A stretch of 20,713 nucleotides of DNA from assembly GCA_002310215.1 (NCBI GenBank), contig DBYR01000016.1:44125-64837 (forward strand), read 5' to 3'. Each line of letters starts with the position of its first letter. Position 1 is the first letter of the stretch. The notes beneath the pieces were generated by a model that saw nothing but the letters and a program-made list of their open reading frames with translations, made no database searches and was not told the origin of the DNA. This document shows positions 7,847 to 15,660 of this stretch, piece by piece. This DNA comes from Bacteroidales bacterium UBA1181. Its GTDB lineage: Bacteria; Bacteroidota; Bacteroidia; Bacteroidales; Paludibacteraceae. A program made the translations under genes and the position numbers.

Positions 7847-8401
7847 ATGTCAAGAATAGGTAATTTACCGATCAGTATTCCTTCAGGTGTTACGGTATCC
7901 ATGAAGGATAATGTTGTGACAGTTAAAGGTCCTAAGGGCGAGTTGTCACAGTATGTGAATCCCGACATTAATGTTGAAGTCAAGGATGGCACCATCACGT
8001 TCACCCGCTCTGCGGAGGACGCGCCACGTCGTTCCATGCACGGATTGTACAGGGCTTTGATAAATAATATGGTTGTCGGTGTATCTCAGGGTTATAAGAA
8101 AGAGCTTGAACTTGTTGGTGTCGGTTATCGTGTTTCCAACCAAGGTCAGGTGCTCGAGTTCGCTGTAGGATATACCCATAACATCTTCTTACAATTGCCA
8201 AAGGAGATTAAGATCGAGACCAAGAGTGAGAGAAACCAGAATCCATTGGTTATCCTCGAGAGTTGCGACAAGCAGTTGTTGGGTCAGGTTTGCGCGAAGA
8301 TTCGTACGTTCCGTAAGCCAGAGCCTTACAAGGGTAAAGGTATTAAATTCGTTGGCGAGCAGATTCGTCGTAAGGCTGGTAAGTCAGCTGGTGCTAAGTA
8401 A
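7847..8401 (+). CDS. rplF: 50S ribosomal protein L6
   Basis: A 184-residue L6 made of two similar halves. MSRIGNLPISIPSGV, the VKGPKGELSQ segment and the KPEPYKGKGIKFVGEQIRRKAGKSAG end are all typical. L6 sits near the factor-binding region of the large subunit. It is one of the few genes here with a clear Shine-Dalgarno site. Confidence 0.98.
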   Translation: MSRIGNLPISIPSGVTVSMKDNVVTVKGPKGELSQYVNPDINVEVKDGTITFTRSAEDAPRRSMHGLYRALINNMVVGVSQGYKKELELVGVGYRVSNQGQVLEFAVGYTHNIFLQLPKEIKIETKSERNQNPLVILESCDKQLLGQVCAKIRTFRKPEPYKGKGIKFVGEQIRRKAGKSAGAK

Positions 8402-8422
8402 TCATTGTAAAAAAGTAGTATT

Positions 8423-8767
8423 ATGACGACTAAAATTGAAAGAAGATTAAAGATAAAGAGGAGAATCAGAGGCAAGGTCTCCGGATCTGCCGATCGTCCT
8501 CGTATGACAGTTTTCAGAAGCAACAAACAGATCTACGTTCAGTTGATCAACGATATGGAAGGCAAGACATTGGCTGCCGCTTCTTCACTTGGAATGACTG
8601 AGAAGTGCCCTAAGAAGGAGCAGGCCGCTAAGGTTGGCGAATTGGTTGCTAAAAAAGCTTTAGAGGCAGGTATCACTGAGGTTGTTTTCGACCGTAACGG
8701 ATACTTATACCATGGTAGAATTAAGGAATTGGCGGATGCTGCTCGTAAGGGCGGTCTTAAATTTTAA
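8423..8767 (+). CDS. rplR: 50S ribosomal protein L18
   Basis: A 114-residue L18, which binds 5S rRNA together with L5. The basic N-terminus KIERRLKIKRRIRGKVSG, then RPRMTVFRSNKQIYVQLIND and the C-terminal FDRNGYLYHGRIKELADAAR are diagnostic. rpsE follows after 5 bases. Confidence 0.97.
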   Translation: MTTKIERRLKIKRRIRGKVSGSADRPRMTVFRSNKQIYVQLINDMEGKTLAAASSLGMTEKCPKKEQAAKVGELVAKKALEAGITEVVFDRNGYLYHGRIKELADAARKGGLKF

Positions 8768-8772
8768 TAGTT

Positions 8773-9291
8773 ATGGCTGGAGAAAATAGTAAAGTTAAGT
8801 CAACCAACGACTTGGAATTGAAGGATAGGTTGGTCGCGATTAACCGTGTGACGAAGGTGACCAAGGGTGGTCGTACCTTTAGTTTTGCCGCAATGGTTGT
8901 TGTGGGAAATGAGGAAGGTGTTGTCGGATACGGTTTGGGTAAAGCCAGTGAGGTTACCGCAGCCATAGCTAAGGGTGTTGAAGCCGCTAAGAAGAACTTG
9001 GTGAAGGTCCCTGTGCTGAAGGGTACGATTCCTCACGAGCAGGAAGCGAAGTTCGGTGGCGCTGAAGTCTTGTTGAGACCAGCATCCCACGGTACCGGTG
9101 TGAAAGCGGGTGGTGCCATGCGTGCCGTCCTCGAGAGCGTGGGTATCACAGACGTGTTGGCTAAGTCTAAGGGTTCTTCCAACCCTCACAACTTGGTGAA
9201 GGCGACTGTCCTCGCCCTTTCTGAACTGAGGGATGCGTACACGGTTGCGCAGAACCGCGGTGTTTCGATGGAAAAAGTGTTTAAAGGTTAA
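8773..9291 (+). CDS. rpsE: 30S ribosomal protein S5
   Basis: A 172-residue S5, important for decoding accuracy and mRNA entry. The N-terminal double-stranded-RNA-binding-like domain covers about 18-85 (DRLVAINRVTKVTKGGRTF, GYGLGKASEV). The C-terminal domain has GTGVKAGGAMRAVLESVGI and GSSNPHNLVKATVLAL. All conserved segments are present. Confidence 0.98.
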   Translation: MAGENSKVKSTNDLELKDRLVAINRVTKVTKGGRTFSFAAMVVVGNEEGVVGYGLGKASEVTAAIAKGVEAAKKNLVKVPVLKGTIPHEQEAKFGGAEVLLRPASHGTGVKAGGAMRAVLESVGITDVLAKSKGSSNPHNLVKATVLALSELRDAYTVAQNRGVSMEKVFKG

Positions 9292-9302
9292 TTTTTGGAA
9301 TT

Positions 9303-9479
9303 ATGGCTAAGATTAAGATTAAGCAAGTAAGAAGTAAGATTGGTTGCCCTAAAAGACAAAAGGATACGCTTGCGGCTTTGGGCTTGAAGAAAATTAACGC
9401 TGTGGTTGAACACGAGGACTCCCCTAGTGTTAGAGGAATGATCGAGGCGGTTAAGCACTTGGTGATTGTTGAACAATAG
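9303..9479 (+). CDS. rpmD: 50S ribosomal protein L30
   Basis: A 58-residue protein read directly from the sequence, beginning MAKIKIKQVRSKIGCPKRQK and ending HLVIVEQ with a TAG stop. L30 is a small beta-alpha-beta-beta-alpha protein of the large subunit; the RSKIGCPKRQKDTLAALGLKKIN segment is its family signature, and 58 residues is a normal bacterial length. It fills the space between rpsE (11 bases upstream) and rplO (25 bases downstream), its canonical place. Confidence 0.97.
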   Translation: MAKIKIKQVRSKIGCPKRQKDTLAALGLKKINAVVEHEDSPSVRGMIEAVKHLVIVEQ

Positions 9480-9504
9480 TAATTAACTTTAAAAACATTA
9501 CATA

Positions 9505-9966
9505 ATGGATTTAAGTAATTTGAAGCCGGCTGCGGGGTCTACAAAGAGCAGAAAGAGAATCGGACGTGGTCCGGGTTCCGGTTTGGGTGGCACCTCTACG
9601 AGAGGACACAAAGGAGCTAAGTCCCGTTCTGGTTATTCAAAAAAGATTGGTTTCGAGGGTGGACAAATGCCTTTGCAGCGTCGTTTGCCTAAGTACGGAT
9701 TTAAGAACATCAATCGTGTGGAATATAAGGCTATTAACCTTGGCGACATCCAGGCTCTTGCCTCTGAGAAGAAGATTGACGCAGTTGACGTCAATGTGCT
9801 GGCTTCGGCTGGTTTGGCTTCTTCCAAGGATTTGATCAAGGTTTTGGGCGATGTTCGTAAGGGCCAGTTGACCAGCAAGTTGACTGTTTCCGCACACGCT
9901 TTCTCTAAGTCAGCGAAAGAGGCTATTGAGGCTGTAGGTGGTTCTGTTGTAATTCTTGAGAAATGA
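9505..9966 (+). CDS. rplO: 50S ribosomal protein L15
   Basis: A 153-residue L15. The glycine- and arginine-rich N-terminal part (RKRIGRGPGSGLGGTSTRGH, then GAKSRSG and GFEGGQMPLQRRLPK) is the long extension that threads through 23S rRNA. The C-terminal globular domain ends in EAIEAVGGSVVILEK. Its stop overlaps the secY start (ATGA), so membrane translocon and ribosomal protein synthesis are probably translationally linked. Confidence 0.98.
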   Translation: MDLSNLKPAAGSTKSRKRIGRGPGSGLGGTSTRGHKGAKSRSGYSKKIGFEGGQMPLQRRLPKYGFKNINRVEYKAINLGDIQALASEKKIDAVDVNVLASAGLASSKDLIKVLGDVRKGQLTSKLTVSAHAFSKSAKEAIEAVGGSVVILEK

Positions 9967-11303
9967 GGAAACTTATAACAAAATTACAGGAAATATATAA
10001 GGTCAAGGATTTGAGACATCGAATCCTTGTCACCTTTTTATTTGTTTTGGTCTATCGTTTCGGCTCCTTTGTTGTGTTGCCGGGCATAGATATGAGTTCT
10101 TTGTCTAGTTTGAAGGACCAGACCGCCACGGGTTTGATGGGACTTTTGGATATGTTCTCCGGAGGTGCCTTCTCCAACGCGTCGATCTTCGCCCTCGGTA
10201 TCATGCCGTACATCTCGGCATCCATCGTGGTGCAATTGTTGACCATCGCGGTCCCTTCTTTCCAGAAAATGCAGAAGGACGGCGATAGCGGAAGGAAGAA
10301 GATGATCCAGATCACCCGTTATTTGACGGTGGCGATCCTCTTGCTCCAAGGCCCATCCTATTTGTTGAACTTGTCTTATCAGTTGAGGGAGGTCGGCGCC
10401 GCTTTGCCAGCTGGCTGGTGGTTCAGGGTTTCTTCCACGATTATCCTTTGTGCGGGCAGTATGTTCGTCATGTGGTTGGGTGAGCGCATTACTGACAAGG
10501 GTGTCGGAAATGGTATTTCCTTCATCATCTTGGTAGGTATCATCGCTCGTTTCCCTCACGCTTTGGTCGGTGAGTTCGCTTCATGCTTGAACGAAAGTGG
10601 AGGTCTTATCAAGTTGATCCTTGAGATTGTCGGACTCTTCGCTGTGTCATGCGCCGCGATTCTTTTGGTGCAGGGCGTCAGGAAGGTTCCTGTTCAGTAT
10701 GCGAAGCAAATGGTTTCTGGCCAGAGACTCGGTGGAGCTCGCCAGTATATCCCGTTGAAGGTGAACGCCGCCAATGTGATGCCAATCATCTTCGCGCAGG
10801 CAATCATGTTCATCCCGTTGGCGCTTATGCCAGTTCTTGGGAACGGGGACGGCTCTGGTTCGTTCTTCTCCATGTGGCGTGACAACAACAGCTTGGTATA
10901 CAACTTGATTTTCGCAACGTTGATTATTGTGTTCACGTACTTCTACGTCGCAATCATCATCAATCCGACGCAAATGGCGGAGGATATGAAGCGGAATAAC
11001 TCTTTTATTCCAAGTGTGAAGCCAGGAACGGAGACTGCGGAATACATTGATTTGATCATGTCCCGCATCACGTTGCCGGGAGCAATTTTCTTGGCGATTT
11101 TGGCGGTTCTTCCAGCCATCGTCCGCCAATTCGGTGTTACCACCCAATTCGCGCAGTTCTTCGGAGGTACATCCTTGTTGATCGTCGTGGGTGTGGTACT
11201 CGATACGTTGCAGCAGATTAACAGCCACTTGAAGATGAACGGCTACGACGATTTGTTGGAGTCCGGCCACTTCATGGGACGTTCGGGAGTCTCCGTTTAT
11301 TAA
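9963..11303 (+). CDS. secY: Protein translocase channel subunit SecY
   Basis: A 446-residue inner-membrane protein, the pore of the Sec translocon with SecE and SecG. About ten hydrophobic segments can be traced. Landmarks are the first segment ILVTFLFVLVYRFGSFVVLPGI, LGIMPYISASIVVQLLT in the second membrane segment, and RITDKGVGNGISFIILVGI. The long cytoplasmic loop with MKRNNSFIPSVKPGTETAEY is where ribosome and SecA binding is expected. It overlaps rplO by 4 bases and is followed 6 bases later by map. Length and motifs are normal. Confidence 0.98.
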   Translation: MRKLITKLQEIYKVKDLRHRILVTFLFVLVYRFGSFVVLPGIDMSSLSSLKDQTATGLMGLLDMFSGGAFSNASIFALGIMPYISASIVVQLLTIAVPSFQKMQKDGDSGRKKMIQITRYLTVAILLLQGPSYLLNLSYQLREVGAALPAGWWFRVSSTIILCAGSMFVMWLGERITDKGVGNGISFIILVGIIARFPHALVGEFASCLNESGGLIKLILEIVGLFAVSCAAILLVQGVRKVPVQYAKQMVSGQRLGGARQYIPLKVNAANVMPIIFAQAIMFIPLALMPVLGNGDGSGSFFSMWRDNNSLVYNLIFATLIIVFTYFYVAIIINPTQMAEDMKRNNSFIPSVKPGTETAEYIDLIMSRITLPGAIFLAILAVLPAIVRQFGVTTQFAQFFGGTSLLIVVGVVLDTLQQINSHLKMNGYDDLLESGHFMGRSGVSVY

Positions 11304-11309
11304 CGGTGT

Positions 11310-12092
11310 ATGATATATCTTAAGACTGCCGAGGATATAGAGTTGATGAGGATAAGCAACAGGATTGTTGCGATGACTTTGGGTGAAATCGCCAAGGCGG
11401 TGAAGCCCGGGGTCACCACTCTTCAACTGGATGCTTTGGCAGAGGATTTCATCCGATCCCAGGGCGCTGTCCCAAGTTTCTTAGGATATGCGGGTTATCC
11501 GAATTCGATCTGCACTTCCGTGAATGACCAGGTGGTGCATGCGATACCCTCCGATTATGTGCTGAAGGAGGGGGATGTCGTTTCCGTCGATTGTGGCGCG
11601 CAGATAAATGGTTTCCATGGCGACTCCTGCTACACGTTCTGCGTGGGGGAGGTCTCCGAAGATGTGAAGAGGCTGTTGCGGACCACCAAGGAATCTCTGA
11701 TGTTGGGGATCAGCAAGGCCAAATCGGGAAATCGTTTGGGCGATGTCGGTCATGCGGTGCAGGAGTACTGCGAAGGAAACGGATATTCGGTCGTGCGTGA
11801 GTTGACCGGTCATGGAATCGGAAGGATGATGCACGAGGAGCCTTTGGTTCAGAATTATGGTCGGGCGAGAAGGGGCCTTCAATTTCGGGAAGGACTTGTG
11901 ATCGCGATAGAACCGATCATTAATATGGGCAAAAAAGGTGTTTACTTGGAGAAGGATGGATGGACGGTGCGTACCTCCGATGGCTTACCCTCCGCTCACT
12001 ATGAGCATACGGTTGCGATAGGTCCTGATAGTCCCGATATTCTTTCTTCTTTTGAATATGTTGAACAAATATTAGGTACTAACGCGTTATAG
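11310..12092 (+). CDS. map: Methionine aminopeptidase, type I
   Basis: A 260-residue metalloenzyme that removes the initiator methionine from nascent proteins in the cytoplasm. The five metal ligands of the pita-bread fold are all present by alignment to E. coli: Asp94, Asp105, His168 (in TGHGIGRMMHEEP), Glu201 (in IAIEPIINMG) and Glu232. The substrate-side His77 is also kept. There is no N-terminal SH3 or zinc-finger extension, so it is the short type Ia form. It sits between secY and infA, as in many Bacteroidetes and Firmicutes, though without adk. Confidence 0.97.
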   Translation: MIYLKTAEDIELMRISNRIVAMTLGEIAKAVKPGVTTLQLDALAEDFIRSQGAVPSFLGYAGYPNSICTSVNDQVVHAIPSDYVLKEGDVVSVDCGAQINGFHGDSCYTFCVGEVSEDVKRLLRTTKESLMLGISKAKSGNRLGDVGHAVQEYCEGNGYSVVRELTGHGIGRMMHEEPLVQNYGRARRGLQFREGLVIAIEPIINMGKKGVYLEKDGWTVRTSDGLPSAHYEHTVAIGPDSPDILSSFEYVEQILGTNAL

Positions 12093-12096
12093 TTGA

Positions 12097-12315
12097 ATGG
12101 CAAAACAGGCTGCTATAGAACAGGATGGAACCATCGTCGAGGCATTGTCGAACGCGATGTTCCGTGTAGAGTTGGAGAATGGGCATGAGATTACCGCCCA
12201 CATTTCCGGGAAGATGAGGATGCATTACATCAAAATTCTTCCAGGGGATAAGGTGAGAGTCGAGATGTCGCCGTATGATTTGTCCAAGGGACGGATTGCT
12301 TTTAGATACAAATAG
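12097..12315 (+). CDS. infA: Translation initiation factor IF-1
   Basis: A 72-residue OB-fold protein that occupies the A site during initiation. MAKQAAIEQDGTIVEALSNA, FRVELENGHEITAHISGKMR and the VEMSPYDLSKGRIAFRYK end are the family pattern and length. It starts 4 bases after map and is followed by rpmJ. Confidence 0.98.
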   Translation: MAKQAAIEQDGTIVEALSNAMFRVELENGHEITAHISGKMRMHYIKILPGDKVRVEMSPYDLSKGRIAFRYK

Positions 12316-12331
12316 AAAAATTAATTGAGAT

Positions 12332-12448
12332 ATGAAAGTTAGAGCTTCTTTAAAAAAACGTACTCCTGAGTGTAAAATTGTGAGGAGAAAAGGGCGTTTG
12401 TATGTGATTAACAAAAAAAATCCTAAGTATAAACAGCGTCAAGGATAA
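12332..12448 (+). CDS. rpmJ: 50S ribosomal protein L36, zinc-free form
   Basis: A 38-residue protein read directly from the sequence, beginning MKVRASLKKRTPECKIVRR and ending PKYKQRQG. This is the smallest large-subunit protein. Common L36 binds zinc through three cysteines and a histidine at about positions 11, 14, 27 and 33. Here those positions are Thr, Cys, Asn and Tyr, so only Cys14 remains and zinc cannot be held in the usual way. That matches the cysteine-poor form I recall from Bacteroides. It sits in its standard place between infA and rpsM. Confidence 0.97.
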   Translation: MKVRASLKKRTPECKIVRRKGRLYVINKKNPKYKQRQG

Positions 12449-12455
12449 TTTTTTA

Positions 12456-12463
12456 TACTTTTG
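12456..12463 (+). promoter_or_regulatory. Possible promoter element before rpsM
   Basis: TACTTTTG matches the Bacteroidetes -7 consensus TAnnTTTG exactly, and a start of transcription would fall about 9 bases before the rpsM ATG. No TTG is found at the usual upstream distance, and the region is T-rich, so chance is a real alternative. Confidence 0.3.
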
Positions 12464-12478
12464 CAAAAAAATTAGTTT

Positions 12479-12859
<381 letters not shown>

Positions 12860-12891
12860 TAGTTAGCGAACGCTATTTAATTATTAAAGAT

Positions 12892-13281
12892 ATGGCAAAA
12901 AAAGCAGTAGCAACCAAAAAAAGAGTAGTAAAAGTTGACGCTAATGGACAATTGCATGTCCACTCATCTTTCAACAACATCATCGTATCTTTGTCTAATG
13001 CGGAGGGTCAAGTGATCTCTTGGTCTTCAGCAGGTAAGATGGGATTCAGGGGCTCCAAGAAGAACACTCCATACGCTGCGCAGATGGCGGCTCAGGATTG
13101 TGCGAAGGTGGCTTACGATCTTGGTTTGAGAAAGGTGAAGGCATACGTGAAGGGTCCAGGTAATGGCCGTGAGTCTGCTATCAGAACCGTACATGGCGCT
13201 GGTATCGAGGTGACGGAGATTATCGACGTAACACCACTACCACATAACGGTTGTCGACCACCTAAAAAACGTAGAGTATAA
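12892..13281 (+). CDS. rpsK: 30S ribosomal protein S11
   Basis: A 129-residue S11 of the platform, near the mRNA exit. HVHSSFNNIIVSLSN, GFRGSKKNTPYAAQMAA and the end VTPLPHNGCRPPKKRRV are diagnostic. The N-terminal 15 codons are almost entirely A-rich (AAA, GCA, GTA), unlike the gene body. A 111-base gap follows, the longest in the ribosomal block. Confidence 0.98.
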   Translation: MAKKAVATKKRVVKVDANGQLHVHSSFNNIIVSLSNAEGQVISWSSAGKMGFRGSKKNTPYAAQMAAQDCAKVAYDLGLRKVKAYVKGPGNGRESAIRTVHGAGIEVTEIIDVTPLPHNGCRPPKKRRV

Positions 13282-13313
13282 AAAATACAGTATTATAACA
13301 ACTTTCGAATCTC

Positions 13314-13372
13314 GCATTGTGATAATTGCATTTTAAACCTCTCTGCAATTGCGGCTGCACGGTTCAAGGTTT
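13314..13372 (+). promoter_or_regulatory. Candidate structured leader of rpsD
   Basis: AATTGCA at 13324-13330 and TGCAATT at 13344-13350 form a perfect 7-pair stem. GCA at 13314-13316 and TGC at 13356-13358 could extend it across an internal loop. The 13-base loop holds AAACCT (13335-13340), which is complementary to AGGTTT at 13367-13372, so a pseudoknot is possible. S4 regulates its own mRNA through pseudoknot-like leaders in E. coli, and I recall (unverified) that an S4 leader class has been proposed for Bacteroidia. No folding was computed. Confidence 0.4.
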
Positions 13373-13392
13373 GGAAATAAACAGTAATTAAA

Positions 13393-13998
13393 ATGGCTAG
13401 ATACATAGGTCCAAAAACTAAGATTGCGCGTCGTTTTGGTGAACCGATTTTCGGTCCAGACAAGATTTTGGCTAAGAGAAACTTCCCACCGGGACAACAT
13501 GGCGTAAACAGAAGAAAGAAGTCATCTGAGTATGGTATTCAGTTGGCTGAGAAGCAAAAGGCTAAATATACTTACGGTGTCCTCGAGAGACAATTCCGTA
13601 ACCTCTTCGAGGCGGCTAACCGTTCGAAGGGTATCACCGGTGAGGTGCTCCTTCAACTTCTCGAGTCCAGATTGGACAATATCGTTTTCCGTTTGGGTAT
13701 CGCTCCTACGCGTGCTGCCGCACGTCAGTTGGTTTCCCACAAGCACATCGTCGTAGACGGTGAGGTGGTTAACATCCCTTCCTATTCTGTGAAGCCGGGT
13801 CAGATTGTGGGTGTTCGCGAGAAGTCCAAGTCTTTGGAGACAATCGTTAATTCTTTGTCAGGTTTCAACCACAGCAAGTATCCTTGGTTGGAGTGGGACG
13901 CTCCTGTTTCCGCAGGTAAGTTCCTCCACGTGCCGGATCGCGCAGATATCCCTGAGAATATCAAAGAACAACTGATCGTCGAACTTTACTCTAAATAA
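13393..13998 (+). CDS. rpsD: 30S ribosomal protein S4
   Basis: A 201-residue S4, one of the two assembly-initiating proteins of the small subunit and a frequent autoregulator. MARYIGPKTKIARRFGEPIFG opens it without the cysteine cluster of zinc-binding S4. The S4 RNA-binding domain is clear at about 92-150 (SRLDNIVFRLGIAPTRAAAR, QLVSHKHIVVDGEVVNIPSY). The 111-base gap upstream holds inverted repeats. rpoA starts 10 bases after the stop. Confidence 0.98.
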   Translation: MARYIGPKTKIARRFGEPIFGPDKILAKRNFPPGQHGVNRRKKSSEYGIQLAEKQKAKYTYGVLERQFRNLFEAANRSKGITGEVLLQLLESRLDNIVFRLGIAPTRAAARQLVSHKHIVVDGEVVNIPSYSVKPGQIVGVREKSKSLETIVNSLSGFNHSKYPWLEWDAPVSAGKFLHVPDRADIPENIKEQLIVELYSK

Positions 13999-14008
13999 TA
14001 ATTGATTC

Positions 14009-15001
14009 ATGGCTATATTAGCGTTTCAAAAACCTGACAAGGTTATAATGTTGGAGGCGGACAACTTCCACGGGAAGTTCGAATTCCGTCCTCTTGAGCC
14101 TGGTTACGGTATTACCATCGGTAATGCCCTCAGACGCATTCTCCTTTCTTCGTTGGAGGGTTTCGCAATCACTTCAATCAAGATCGATGGCGTTGACCAT
14201 GAATTCTCTGTGATTCCAGGCGTGATGGAAGATGTCACTAACGTCATCCTCAACTTGAAACAAGTACGTTTCAAACAGAAAGTGAGCGAGATTGAGAATG
14301 AGAAGGTCTCTATTAACGTCTCTGGCACTGAAGTGTTCAAAGCGGGCGATATAGCTAAGAGTTTGACTGGTTTCGACGTTCTTAACAAGGATTTTGTCAT
14401 CTGTCGTCTGGATCCTTCCGCTTCCTTCACCATCGAATTGACGATTGGTAAGGGCCGCGGTTATGTCCCTGCCGACGAGAACAAGATTCCGGGTTCTGAA
14501 ATCGGGGTCATCGCGATTGACTCTATCTATACTCCTATCCGTAATGTCAAGTATGCGGTTGAAAACTACCGCGTCGAGCAGAAAACTGACTTCGAGAAGC
14601 TCGTGATCGAAATCGATACCGATGGTTCCATCCATCCGAAAGACGCCTTGAAGGAGGCCGCCAAGATTTTGATCCAACACTTCCTCTTGTTCTCTGACGA
14701 GAAGATCTCTCTTGACACGGCGGATGAAGGTTCGAATGACGACTTCGATGAGGAGGTTCTCCACATGCGTCAACTGCTCAAGTCTAAGCTGGTCGATATG
14801 GATCTTTCCGTTCGCGCGCTTAACTGCTTGAAGGCCGCTGACGTCGAGACATTGGGCGAATTGGTTGTATTCAACAAGAACGACTTACTTAAGTTCAGAA
14901 ACTTCGGTAAGAAGTCTTTGACCGAGCTCGACCAACTCCTCGATACTTTGAACCTTTCGTTCGGTATGGATATTTCTAAGTATAAATTGGATAAAGAATA
15001 A
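14009..15001 (+). CDS. rpoA: RNA polymerase alpha subunit
   Basis: A 330-residue protein that nucleates RNA polymerase assembly and reads promoter and activator contacts. The N-terminal dimerisation domain (to about 230) has FEFRPLEPGYGITIGNALRRIL (in two parts) and SLEGFAITSIKIDGV. An acidic linker follows at about 235-250 (DTADEGSNDDFDEE). The C-terminal domain at about 255-320 carries the helix-hairpin-helix region LSVRALNCLKAADVETLGEL and LLKFRNFGKKSLTELDQLL. Order S4-alpha-L17 is standard. Confidence 0.98.
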   Translation: MAILAFQKPDKVIMLEADNFHGKFEFRPLEPGYGITIGNALRRILLSSLEGFAITSIKIDGVDHEFSVIPGVMEDVTNVILNLKQVRFKQKVSEIENEKVSINVSGTEVFKAGDIAKSLTGFDVLNKDFVICRLDPSASFTIELTIGKGRGYVPADENKIPGSEIGVIAIDSIYTPIRNVKYAVENYRVEQKTDFEKLVIEIDTDGSIHPKDALKEAAKILIQHFLLFSDEKISLDTADEGSNDDFDEEVLHMRQLLKSKLVDMDLSVRALNCLKAADVETLGELVVFNKNDLLKFRNFGKKSLTELDQLLDTLNLSFGMDISKYKLDKE

Positions 15002-15006
15002 GTAAA

Positions 15007-15504
15007 ATGAGACACAATAAAAAATTCAACCATCTTGGTAGACAAAAGGGACACAGAGAGTCTCTGTTGGCTAACTTGGCCATCTCTTTGATCGAACACA
15101 AGAGAATCACGACGACTACCGCTAAGGCTAAGGAGTTGAGAAAGTACATCGAGCCATTGTTGACGAGGGCTAAGGATAAGGACGAGGCTAAGTTGATGAA
15201 CAACTACAGGGTTGTTTTCAGCTACCTTCAAAACAAGAAGGCTGTCACTGAGTTGTTCAAGGTAATCGGTGAGAAGATCGCTGACCGCCCAGGTGGTTAC
15301 ACGCGTATCATCAAGACTGGTTTCCGCGCTAACGACGCCGCTGAAATGTGCTTCATCGAGTTGGTGGACTTCAACGAGAAGATGTTGAAGGATGCTACTC
15401 CTAAGAAGGCTACGAAGACCCGTCGTTCCAGAAAGAAGGCTCAACCTGCAGTGGAAGCTCCTGCCGCTGAGTCTACTGAGGTCGCTACAACTGAGGCTGA
15501 ATAA
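15007..15504 (+). CDS. rplQ: 50S ribosomal protein L17 with C-terminal extension
   Basis: A 165-residue L17. The core (1-116) has MRHNKKFNHLGRQKGHRESL and RPGGYTRIIKTGFRANDAAEM. The last ~45 residues are a low-complexity tail, first basic (KKATKTRRSRKKAQ) then rich in Ala, Glu and Thr (EAPAAESTEVATTEAE). E. coli L17 has 127 residues; a tail of this type is what I expect in Bacteroidetes L17. It is the last gene of the block and is followed 17 bases later by a terminator. Confidence 0.97.
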   Translation: MRHNKKFNHLGRQKGHRESLLANLAISLIEHKRITTTTAKAKELRKYIEPLLTRAKDKDEAKLMNNYRVVFSYLQNKKAVTELFKVIGEKIADRPGGYTRIIKTGFRANDAAEMCFIELVDFNEKMLKDATPKKATKTRRSRKKAQPAVEAPAAESTEVATTEAE

Positions 15505-15521
15505 GATTTCTTCAGTATATG

Positions 15522-15554
15522 AAAAGCCGCATCCTAACCCGATGCGGCTTTTTT
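15522..15554 (+). terminator. Intrinsic terminator of the ribosomal block
   Basis: AAAAGCCGCATC and GATGCGGCTTTT form a perfect 12-pair stem with a 7-base loop (CTAACCC), running into six Ts. It lies 17 bases after the rplQ stop. Confidence 0.93.
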
Positions 15555-15575
15555 GTTCAATTCGGGGACCGCGCC

Positions 15576-15606
15576 TTGCCTCCCTATTCTTTTTTTTGTA
15601 TCTTTC
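15576..15606 (+). promoter_or_regulatory. Promoter of pyrH, Bacteroidetes type
   Basis: TTG at 15576-15578, 20 bases, then TATCTTTC at 15599-15606, one mismatch from TAnnTTTG. It lies just after the terminator and would give a leader of about 45 bases for pyrH. Confidence 0.6.
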
Positions 15607-15660
15607 ATGAAATTTCGGTGGGCCTTTATGACCTCACTATCAACCTAAATTCTTTTTTGT

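Noticed and set aside
10647..11426. A 259-codon minus-strand frame opposite secY and map
   Set aside because: Both opposing genes are unmistakable and the translation shows no family features.
13361..13370. A GGTTCAAGG stretch resembling a tRNA T-arm before rpsD
   Set aside because: No acceptor stem, D-arm or anticodon arm can be fitted around it within the gap.
14770..15444. A 224-codon minus-strand frame opposite rpoA and rplQ
   Set aside because: Shadow of two conserved genes; leucine/serine-rich translation with no domain.
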